From Cyclaneusma minus (Eukaryota > Ascomycota > Leotiomycetes > Marthamycetales > Marthamycetaceae): a stretch of DNA of 64,000 bases. A model generated the notes under the pieces. The model was not told the origin of the DNA. It saw nothing but the letters and a program-made list of their open reading frames with translations, and ran no database searches. A program made the position numbers and the translations under genes. The DNA lies in the NCBI GenBank assembly GCA_037179335.1, contig JAKZHN010000014.1:558001-622000 (forward strand), given 5' to 3'. This document shows, piece by piece, positions 38,959 to 48,217 of the stretch (the stretch's first letter is position 1; each line of letters starts with the position of its first letter).

Positions 38959-39866
38959 ATGGACGACTTGAACGACGAGCAGCTGATGGCTCTGCCCAAG
39001 CCAGAAACGCCATTCAGGCTTGACCAGACGTTGCTTTACGAGAAACTGCAAGTGGTCGCCTACTACAACAAAATTCCTTGGGCCGAAATCGAAGCCCTAT
39101 TTGCCAAGGAAGACGAACTGGTGCGAAAGGAGACATGATTGAACTCGTTTATGACGAGCTACGAACGACTGCTTCTCATAGAGCGTGGAGTTTGGTCTGG
39201 TCTTGATCGCGAGGAATCCTGGAAGATATGCCTCAAAAGGGAAAGGAGGCCTTGGGATGTGTTCAAAGACATAGAGGAGCCTGAGATGGAGCCTCTGCAG
39301 AACTTAAAGGTGTACAGAAAGGAACGTGAGCGTGATGGGAAGATTGAAAGATATTGTGCTTGTGAGTATCACCTACTTCTTCGTCCAATAATTCCCTGGC
39401 ACATTTCCTAAGCTCGTGTCTCGTCCCCATCATCTGGATTTCTTGATACCTTCCATAACTTCAATTCAGAAGTGTGTCAGGAATGTTCCCGCTTGCGAGT
39501 ATATCTGGTACTTCTCGGCCTAGCTAACGGTTTCACTCCATAGCGCCCGGCTCTGCCTTGGACTCCAACACGGAGCGAGTTTTCGACACACGTCTCAAGA
39601 GTATCGCCGAAGACCTCACCTACTTGGGTACCAGAAGCGACAGCGACTCTGTCACTGCCTCTCTGAAACGCTGCGAGGGCTCCGTCGAGGACATCAAATT
39701 TCAGGTGCGCTTGGAAGCGAAGAAGCAGGCAATGCGGGAAGAAAACGAGAAGAAGATCCTTCAGATGGTCGCAGAGGAGGAGCAAAAGCGCGAGAAGATG
39801 AAGAAGGAGTCTCCAGGACCAGGACTTGAGACCTCGAGGGGCCAAAAGAGAGCTCGTCCAAACTGA
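38959..39866 (+). CDS. Unrecognised small gene, interrupted by TGA or an unusual intron
   Basis: I do not recognise the product. Exon 1 starts at ATG 38959 (MDDLNDEQLMALPKPETP) and, apart from TGA at 39136-39138, stays open in one frame to a good donor at 39361/39362 (GTGAGT). A 182-nt intron ends TAG at 39543 and the frame continues to a stop at 39866. Both sides of the TGA read like protein (KEDELVRKET and SFMTSYERLLLIERGVW). Either the gene is broken by one nonsense change, or a 63-nt intron 39121-39183 (weak donor GTGCGA, poor acceptor GAG) removes it, giving 220 residues. The C-terminal half is charged and helical (EAKKQAMREENEKK) and ends in a basic RGQKRARPN, possibly a nuclear signal. 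The frame is also open upstream to 38668 without an ATG, so a 5' exon may be missing. Confidence 0.5.
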
Positions 39867-40019
39867 TGACCTTGCAGTGGCAGCTAGGCTCAGGCCATGC
39901 CATGTCACAGGGCCAATTTGGGTGCTTAACCATTGACCTAGAACTTCAAAGGTCTACAATACTCTTCATTCAAATGAAATAGTGTTCCCAACACCGTATA
40001 TGACGCATACTACACTCGT

Positions 40020-40260
40020 GAACCAAGAAACTCCTGACAGACTTCCGAATCCAAGTAATTAGAAGCAATCCCAGCTATGGAGAGATTTCCAAGTCATCAG
40101 GAAGAATCCATGTGATTGAGAGTGTTCTAAGTAATCAAGGGAAACTCAAGTAATTAAGAGGATATAAGTGATTGGGAGAGTTCTAACTTCCAAGTAATCC
40201 AGGGAAGTCCAAATAATCAAGAGAAAATCAAACGATTGAGAATATTCTAGAGCAACCCAG
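40020..40260. repeat. Degenerate minisatellite (AAGTAATYAAGRGA type)
   Basis: At least eight imperfect copies of a 20-30 bp motif with core AAGTAATCAAG / AAGTGATTGGGAG / GTGATTGAGAGTGTTCT. Copies vary in length and sequence, as in an old decayed array. Related to the motifs at 38380-38545. Confidence 0.55.
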
Positions 40261-40393
40261 GGGATCAGAAATGCTAGAAGTAAACACGATCTCATTCACA
40301 ACAAGTGTGTCAAAATTTTATTGGGTGACGAGCCACGTAAACTCGCAACTCACCGTGAGACATGCTAAGAGCACCAGACTCAGAAGCACTCAT

Positions 40394-40689
40394 CTTCCAG
40401 CTCCAGTCTGGTGAAGCTGGAGATGCCAGAGAGTGCCCTCGATCTCGATGCCTCGCGTGTGTTCAGACGGCTTGAATCCCAACAGACTCTGTTGAAGTGG
40501 ATATATTTGTCAGTTGTCACCAAAGGCACTGAAGTAATGATACCCAAGTAATGACACCCGAGAACAGGAACTTGACTCGTCGATGCAATATATTATAGGT
40601 ATGTTCATGTCGATTGAAGTCGCCGCAGATTCAGAAAGACGTGAAGAACATCAATTTCCGAGGCATTTGAAGAGTGGAGAACGACAGAT
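40394..40689. repeat. Diverged direct repeat, copy B
   Basis: Partner of 37765-37999, same orientation, about 2.6 kb away. It carries about 60 extra bases, including TATTATAGGTATGTTCATGTCG near 40590, between shared blocks. Confidence 0.7.
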
Positions 40690-40866
40690 TCGAGCTAAAG
40701 GCTTGGCGTTCTCACGTGATCACGCGTAACTAGAGTTGCGTCGCAAAGTTGTCTGTGTTTGTTGACCAAAATACTTTCTCACGGCCACACGCAGATTGAC
40801 AGATCAATGCGCCTCTCCATTGATTGACGCCGGCTCTCTTGATCAGAGCATATTATCCGCGCAAAC

Positions 40867-43022
40867 ATGACGAGAGACATTCGCAACTTCTTCAAGAAGC
40901 CCTCACAAGCCGCCGAAATGAAGCCCACACAGCAATCCGAAAGGCCATCCGCGGCCGCGACTCCTGCGTCTTCGCAACTCTCATCGGTCGCGTCCTCCCT
41001 CTCTCCGCCTCCTGCCACCCCTAGTGCTGCCTCTAGACAAGCTTCAAATACGCCCTCGACTGCTGCCGTCACCGCCGCTCCCTCTGCCACTTCTTCTGCC
41101 CCTCCACCATCCAATAGCGCCGCGAGCCAGAACTCGTATAACTTTACCACCGTCACGTCCAAAGTTCCTCTTCGCCCCGACAATGCATCTTCCTCGCAGC
41201 GCTACATCAAAAGCTCCGACGATGAAAGCTCCAACTCGGACGACTCTTTGGAGGATCTCTCGGTGGTCATACAAAAAGCTAGACGCGCCGCACCTCGCCC
41301 AAGCACAAAACCTGCCATCAAGCCATCTACTTCGACGGCGCATTCGAAAGGCAAGTTAATTGATATGAGCACTTTGCGTAGCGATTCAGACCGCCTAAAA
41401 GCAGCTGAAGAAACCAATGAGAGGTACAAGGCTATGATGGCAGCGGAAAAGAATGACGAAAAAGATGCGCCGTTTGACAAACGCATGCCTGGAAAGATTG
41501 ACCTCCAGTCCGGATTACTACAAGCGATGAAATCAGTAGAGGACGGAGGTAGAAAGGCACAAAATGTGGTGAGAGCCATGAAACGGACAGAGGCTACTCA
41601 AGTCCATGTTCGATGGCACTTTTTCGATTCAGGGAGAACCACTACACGGCCCAAGAAGTCGCAATTCCCCACGGAAGCCTGTCATGAAGTATGGGTTAGT
41701 CATTTGGAAGATCCAGCATCTCGCAACCATGTCTTATCTTCGGGGATTGCTTCAGACTTGGTCACTTGTGGGGAAAGGCTGCCAGACGAGTTGTTTATGT
41801 GGATGCTTCAAGAGCTCTGCTATGAGAAGCGCGCCCAGCTACGATATCACTATTGCAATATACTGGCAGCACACGACGAACAGCTGAAGCATCTTCTTAC
41901 CCCTGAAGTTGTAAAGGAGTTATTCCGAATCCTAGGAGGAAGCGACGTTGCCATCGACGTTGAGCGGGAAGTCGAACCGACCCTGAAGAGAATCGCCAAT
42001 GATCCTACCAAGAAATTGAAACACGATTTGGGTCCTTTAGCCTCTCTTATTGGGTTTTTCGAGCTGGCTGCGGGTAAAGTTACTATAGCCACGAGGAATT
42101 ACATTATCTGTATGCTAGGTCGTCTCGGTGGAGACACAGTAGTATACGATAACCTTGCTCTCCTGAATACCTTTCAGAAGGCCATCATCTCACTCATCAT
42201 GGCATATGAAGAAGACACCTGGCAAGAATTTCATGTAAGCGCCCGACCGTTACCCCCTTACTCTGTGACGCCGATATCGTTGCTGATACAAACAAGTGCT
42301 ACGAATCCTGCAAAGGAATCGTGCGAGGAATCCGCGATCCATCAGTCCAGCTGCAACTCCTCCGCAGCCTCCCCGCTACCAACCCGCGTGTCCACTATTT
42401 CCGCCACGAACTCGCCCTCTCCTTCTTCCTCTCCACCCCTGGCTCCGTCCCACCCAAGGACAGCATACGTCACCCCCTCGCCACCGCTTCCGTCTCCGTT
42501 TCTCCACTCAATTTCTCACTCCAGAATATCACACAGCATCTCTGCACCCCACGTTTCGAAATCGCCAACAGAACCATCTCCCCAGACTCTGCCGAATATC
42601 GCACCGAAGACGAATACGACTATCCCACGCTCTTCGCCCTCATCTCCATTCTCGACATCGCCATCGACAACGGCCAATCGCCCCTCTCCCCACTCTCCAT
42701 GGCCCCCAAGGCCCCCATGGCCCCCTCCAAGCCATCAATTACAGTGAAAAAGAAGAACACCTATACAGACTCCGCCAAAGCATTCGACGCCGAGGTCGAC
42801 ATACTAGTGAACCGGCTCCACGAGATCTGTAGCAATATCAATGCTCTGGGTCTCGTGAGTCGCATGCAGGCGAAGGAGATCATTGAGATGGTGAAGAGCC
42901 GTCTGCTGTATGGGGTGAGGACGAGGTCACTGCCGAAGAAGTCGATTTTGGACCCTGATGCACCGAAGCAGACGAGTATGAAGGACTTTGTGAAGACAAA
43001 GGTAGTCACGGCTGAGGCCTGA
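40867..43022 (+). CDS. Putative SMC5/6-associated factor (Nse6/SLF2-like, CANIN-type domain)
   Basis: Exon 1 is 40867-42234 and exon 2 is 42297-43022, joined across a 62-nt intron (GTAAGC...CAAG) that restores the frame; the product is 697 residues. The first 200 residues are disordered (Ala/Ser/Pro-rich, acidic DDESSNSDDSLEDL). A conserved-looking helical domain covers roughly 210-560, with SHLEDPASRNHVLSSGIA, LPDELFMWMLQELCYE and LGPLASLIGFFELA. I associate this pattern with fungal Nse6 / SLF2-family proteins that recruit the SMC5/6 complex to damaged DNA, but from memory only. The protein opens with MTRDIRNFFKKP and ends near QTSMKDFVK, both like PCNA-interacting motifs. A replication or repair protein of another family is the main alternative. 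Confidence 0.55.
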
Positions 43023-43218
43023 TGGTGAAGTGAACGGGTTTACGAGCGGGCGCGATGATACTTCTGCATTATGGCTCATGGGATTGGCTGGTGCGGAAAT
43101 TGGGCTATAGAAGACCAAGAATGAGAGGTTTAATTGTTATCTGGCTTTTACATGTTTGAGCTAGAAAAAAAGATCGGATCCGGTCTTGAAATACAAGGCA
43201 TTTGACACAGCAAAGCTC

Positions 43219-45060
43219 TTACAACTTTGCAGCCGGCAGCGAGTTCCCCGCGTTGGTGATCTCGTTGTACAGCAACCTATATCCAAGTCAGCCAAGCGAT
43301 TCTCACCAATGACGCCGCAACAGGGCAAGGTCTACCGATTATCAGAAAAGGTGTCAGGGGGCAAAAACTCACGAAGTCAAGAAATCAGCATAATCCTCTC
43401 CCGTAACCTGGCCGGCAAAATACTGCGCCGCCAACCTAAACTTATTCCCCTCCTTCGCGCCCTTCTCCAACTCATCCGCCTGCTCCTTCAGCAACTTCAG
43501 CGCATACGCCTTATCGACCCTCTTGCCCTCGGCCGTTATCGCCCCATGTCTCGTCCACTGCCACAACTGACTTCTCGACACTTCCGCCGTCGCCGCATCC
43601 TCCATCAACCAGTTAATCGGCACACATCCCACGCCCCTCAGCCAGCCTTCCATGTAGCCCAAACCGATATTTAGGTTTTTGCGAATGCCTTCTTCGGTGA
43701 TGGCACCGGGGATGTTCATGTTTAGCAAGTCATTTTGCGTGATTCGCACGTCTTCGCGGCGGATGAACATTTGATTGGGCGTGGGCATGTGCTTGTTAAA
43801 GACTTCGGACGCGATGGCTGCGAGTGCTGGATGTGCTACCCAGGTTCCATCGTGTCCGGCCTTTGCTTCGCGGAGCTTGTCGGCGTATACGCCTTCCATG
43901 GCTTTGTCGTTGGCGGCTTTGTCGTCTTTGATGGGGATTTGAGCTGCCATGCCGCCCATGGCGTGGACTTGGCGGCGGTGACAGGTTTGGATGAGGAGCT
44001 TGACGTATGCGTCCATGAAGGGTACGGTCATGGTGACGCAGGAGCGGTCGGGGAGCACGAAATTGCTGTTCTGGCGGAATTTCTTGATTACGGAAAAGAT
44101 GTAGTCCCAGCGGCCGCAGTTGAGTCCCGAACTGTGATCGCGCAGTTCGTAAATGATTTCGTCCATTTCGAACGCTGCGAGGATGGTTTCGATCAAGACA
44201 GTGCCACGGATGGTTCCTCGAGGGATGCCGACATAATCCTGTGCCAAGTTGAAGACGTCGTTCCAGAGGCGCGCTTCCAGGTGGGATTCCATTTTGGGAA
44301 GGTAGAAATAGGGGCCGGTGCCGCGCTTGATGAGTTCGTGGGCATTGTGGTAGAAGTAGAGACCGAAGTCGAAGAGAGAGCCGGAAATGGGCTCGCCGTC
44401 GACAGTGAGGTGGCGCTCTTCGAGGTGCCAGCCGCGGGGGCGGACGATCAGGGTGGGGAGGGTGCGGTCGGTGCGGAGGGCGTAGTCTTTGCCGCCGATC
44501 TTGCAGTCGATTTGCTTGCGGATGGCGTCGTAGAGGTTGACTTGGCCGTTGATCATGTTGTCCCATGTTGGGGCACTCGAGTCTGAGAGGGTGCCGGTTA
44601 GCTTGATGGACTTGGGTAGAGGATGATATCAGGAGACGGCTGATGAACTCGGGGGTTGGCGGAACTTGGGGTTTTCAAGACGAGATCAGAAACACGAACC
44701 TTCGAAGTCGGCCATGTATGTCCAGACGTTGGCGTTGAGAGCGTTGATGACCATCTTCCGGTCTGTGGGCCCGGTGATTTCGACTCTGCGGTCAACCAGA
44801 CCTGGAGCTGGCTTTGCTCCTTTCCACGCATCGTTCTCTCGGATGTGCTTTGTCTCGGGGAGGAAGTCAGGAAGAACGCCCTTGTCGAGCTCCTTTTGTC
44901 TGATGTCTCGACGCTGGAGGAGGTTCTTTCTGGTGGCATTGAATGAGCGGTGGAGCAGAGCAAGGAAGGCGAGAGCGTCCTTCGACAAGATCTTTCGATA
45001 CTGCTCGCCAACGGCCCCCGAGACGGTTACCCCTTGGATGATGGCTTCGGTGGTTGCCAT
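43219..45060 (-). CDS. acuE: Malate synthase (glyoxylate cycle)
   Basis: Condenses glyoxylate with acetyl-CoA to malate, allowing growth on acetate, fatty acids and other two-carbon sources. Exons 45060-44700, 44582-43373 and 43276-43219 join in frame (introns 117 and 96 nt) to 542 residues, the standard length for the peroxisomal A isoform. The family signature RDHSSGLNCGRWDYIF is intact, as are GPTDRKMVINALNANVWTYMADFEG, RGTIRGTVLIETI and GHDGTWVAHP. The short last exon encodes LLYNEITNAGNSLPAAKL, so the protein ends AKL, a type 1 peroxisomal targeting signal. A TATA-like element and a possible FacB site lie upstream. Confidence 0.97.
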
Positions 45061-45197
45061 GGTTGTGGTTTATGACGAGTTGAGGAGTTGAGGAGTTAGT
45101 ATCAAACGGATTCAGATTGCGATGTCTGTCCGCAGAATTGTACAGTTTGGGTATATGTGATTGAAGTTACAGGAGACTAGGAGGGCAGCCGGTTGGG

Positions 45198-45205
45198 CTA
45201 TATAG
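45198..45205 (-). promoter_or_regulatory. TATA-like element of malate synthase
   Basis: CTATATAG, 138 bases upstream of the malate synthase ATG on its strand, in sequence otherwise without TATA motifs. Position allows a leader of roughly 100 nt. Confidence 0.4.
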
Positions 45206-45530
45206 TCAAGGCTACGTCAGTGACTATGAGTCGAGGCGGAGAGGCATTAGCAAATGGCGATCGGGAGTTCAAAGTGACTATCTCGGCAGTCTGGAACTCT
45301 ATGCGGACGTCCAAGCTCTCTTGCGCCGCAATTGATGATGGGAAGCGAAAAAAAGGCGTGAGCTTGTGGAGCTCTCCCAAGATAAGGTATAAGAAATTAG
45401 AAATCGAAACTTGATTAGACCTGTGCCTTGCAGCGTTGCTAATGTTTGAGCAGATTTTAGGAATATACTTAAGCGTTGCAGTGCAGCCGTTCCGGTTGTC
45501 TTCATGTGGTGGTTGTATCCATGGTTCGCC

Positions 45531-45544
45531 TCCGGACGAGGGGA
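45531..45544 (-). promoter_or_regulatory. Possible FacB-type acetate regulator site
   Basis: TCC-N8-GGA, matching the loose consensus I recall for FacB, the Zn2Cys6 activator of acetate-use genes in Aspergillus. It lies 470 bp upstream of malate synthase, a known target class. The consensus is short, so a chance match is quite possible. Confidence 0.25.
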
Positions 45545-47069
45545 CTTCTTGAGGTCCCCACGTTAGCTTGTGAATGTGGGGAAGTGGAGGCCTGGCCGAA
45601 CGGAGATCCTGGCTCTGCATATTCTACATCGAATTTCTTTACATCTTTTTCTTTCTCAAATTCCCTCTCAAATGCCAGCTCACTTTGAGTCTCAGAAAAC
45701 TCAGAAATATTTCTTCTCGGCGCCTGCCGATTTTTGGGATTTGTTTATTGAAAGTTTGAAGCTCTATCACAAGCTAGAAAGGCTTAGTGGAGTGACGTCG
45801 ATCACACTTAGCCGCTTTCTGCTATGATGCTATCAAGAGCCTCGGCAGTGGGGAGGGCTGAGCCGGAGCTGGCCACCACCACAAATGCCACGCCGGCTCT
45901 ATCCGACGAGAACAACTCGGTGTTGCGAACACAACACATCCCTCCATCCGGTTCCTTTTCGCTTCAATCTTGACTCCTCAGGTCCAACTGTCAATCCCAG
46001 CCTCAGGGGTCGGCCAGTCGACTTGCTTCAGCAGCATGAATATTATCACCGGCCAATCCATACTCCATGTTCGACGTTAATCCCGTCGACCCTCTCTGAT
46101 CACCATCAACTTGATTTTTGTGGATGCACGATTATCAGGCCCCCTTTCACTGTGGCTCGAGTCCGGCTTTGCGTTCTTTTGCTCTTAGGCAGCTGATGGT
46201 AACAGCCCTTGCTTTTTAGTTCTCAGTCAACTTTTCCAATTTCTGGTTCGTCTAGTTCTACTCGGGGAAGAATGGTGTCGGAGTTCAATAGCGGACGTCC
46301 TGAGTTGCGTTGATCGTGACAACACAAACTTCACAATCTTCAATCTCCTTTAGCGACTTCAAAGTTTCCTTGCAGTCTGGCAGTCCGTCTACCTTGGCGA
46401 TATTTATTGGATTTTCACATGTCTTGCACTGTACCACGTTTTGCAGCGGAAGACTGCAGCTTTTACCGAATCCGCGTTCCTGGGAGCCTGGAGGCTGGGA
46501 TCCAAGGACACAAGCTGCAGCTGTTGTACGGTCAACGGATCATCAACATGAACGCAACTAAAGTAATGCATGCAAGCTATTCATAGCGGGACCCTGGAAT
46601 TACAGAATTATTCTTGGAGGCAAGTGAAATATCTCCAGCCATCAGTCTACGTAAAACCTGAAAGATATGCTGGATATTGAGCTTGACTACAAAATATCGT
46701 GACATAGAGTTATGTCCAGAAGGCGATATGCTCAGAACGAGGTCTCAATGGAGAGACCATATGGAAGAAACATATGACAAGTAACTTAAGTGCTTGTAAC
46801 TCACGAGGTGTTGTTACTCCAGCCGTCCAGGACGTCTTCCCCTCTATATGTAGGTAGTTTGGTGCCGGCTGGTTTAGGAAGAGACTAGGGCAAAACTTGC
46901 CCCCTCTTGAAAGCCGCCGTTGCCAATTTTCATCGACAGAACATCCAATTCGTCTTAATAGATCTATCATGAGGATATACCAAAAGTTCCAGCGAGTGGT
47001 AGAAGGCAACCAGCCTCCTCCCGTTGCCCTCGACTAAAAATCCATCCTCTTCCCAGCCTCTAACAAGAA

Positions 47070-47080
47070 CGTTTATATTT
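47070..47080 (+). promoter_or_regulatory. TATA-like element upstream of the secreted-protein gene
   Basis: GTTTATATTTC about 110-120 bases before the ATG at 47189. A second A/T run (AAATATAG) lies about 40 bases before it. Confidence 0.3.
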
Positions 47081-47188
47081 CACGCCCTCGACCACTGTCA
47101 CGGCTCAAAAGCCTCCTCGCAACCGTCTGCATCCTTCCCAAAATTCCAAATATAGGCCGTGGCAACGTCACCCGTCCAACCATCCAAG

Positions 47189-47615
47189 ATGCACTTCCTC
47201 ACCGCAGCCCTCACCCTCCTCACTTCTCTCACCTTCATCTCCGCCGCAAAAGTCGGCTTCTGCCCCGATTTCTCCTGCGGCCAGTCTGGCCAAGTCTTCT
47301 GCCAAATTCAAGACATTATGACACCCGACGGCTGCATGCCATTGGAGGGGATTTACAGTTTCAAGACGCTTACTTTGGATACTACTACTGAGCAATGTAC
47401 GTTGTTTTTCTTTTCCATCTCACGCTTCTCTTCCCTGCTTAGAGTATTTGGTATATTGACGGGTTATGGGAAATTGATAACTGACGCTTTGGTGACAAAT
47501 AGTTGAGGTGTACACGGATGGGAACTGCACGATGGGGTCGGGTGTTGTGGCGCCGCTTGGGGAGTGTTATACTTATAGTGCGGGACTGAAGGCCTATTCG
47601 TTGGTTGGTGTTTAG
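47189..47615 (+). CDS. Small secreted cysteine-rich protein, effector candidate
   Basis: Exons 47189-47396 and 47503-47615 join across a 106-nt intron (GTACGT...TAG, CTGAC branch-like site at 47481) to give 106 residues. Residues 1-20 form a clear secretion signal (MHFLTAALTLLTSLTFISAA). The mature part of about 86 residues has six cysteines at positions 25, 30, 38, 49, 78 and 91, enough for three disulfides, and no membrane segment or enzyme motif. Small secreted cysteine-rich proteins of this kind in plant-associated fungi include effectors, but also cell-wall and antimicrobial proteins. I recognise no named family. The gene is single and shows no AT-rich context of its own. Confidence 0.8.
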
Positions 47616-48217
47616 AGTTGGGGAATTGTTGACGAAGGGGTCTGAGATGAGGTTGCATAAGGTACTTTCTTTTGCCACCTCATCGATCGGGGATGGAAGA
47701 GCGTTGAAGCGTGGTTGTTGGGGTATGGAGAGTCGAGACTCGAGAGTGAAGGACGCCCCTCGGGTCAGGCTTGGATTGGGGAAGGCAGGGAGATTTCAAA
47801 AAGCGTGGAGCGGTAATCGCTAATCTTGTTTTCACTTCTTCAAGGCTATCTATTTCCTTTGTCACTTTAATTCTCTCGACTTCACGGAACTCACAGTCAC
47901 GGACTAGTCGAAACCTTTTGTGGAAATCTTTCGGATTATGACACATCCTACCTCATAGTTATATCCCTTTGGCACAACCGCACTCGGCCTGACAACACTT
48001 GACACTTAAAAAGACTGGGCAAAGTAATACTTAGAAACACAGCCAATAACAACTACCGCCAACTCGTTACTCATTAGTGAAGAGTCGCTAGTAAAATGAC
48101 TCGATAGGTACCAGGTATATAATATCATTTTGTGAATGACAATTCGGACGCCCATCTGACAGAAGAACAAGATGTAAAGAACACCAAAACGAAGAGACGC
48201 ACCTCCCCAGCACCAAC
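47616..48217. other. Convergent intergenic region
   Basis: 3' flanks of the secreted-protein gene and of the ABC transporter, which converge. Nothing else recognised. Confidence 0.6.

Larger units (their letters stand above)
45061..47188. other. Divergent intergenic region
   Basis: 2.1 kb between malate synthase and the secreted-protein gene, read divergently, so it holds both promoters. Open frames here (for example 46710-47009 minus) are short, overlapping and unrecognised. Confidence 0.6.

Noticed and set aside
43735..44586. 283-codon plus-strand frame opposite malate synthase
   Set aside because: Antisense shadow of a gene with high third-position GC; the malate synthase signature fixes the real frame.
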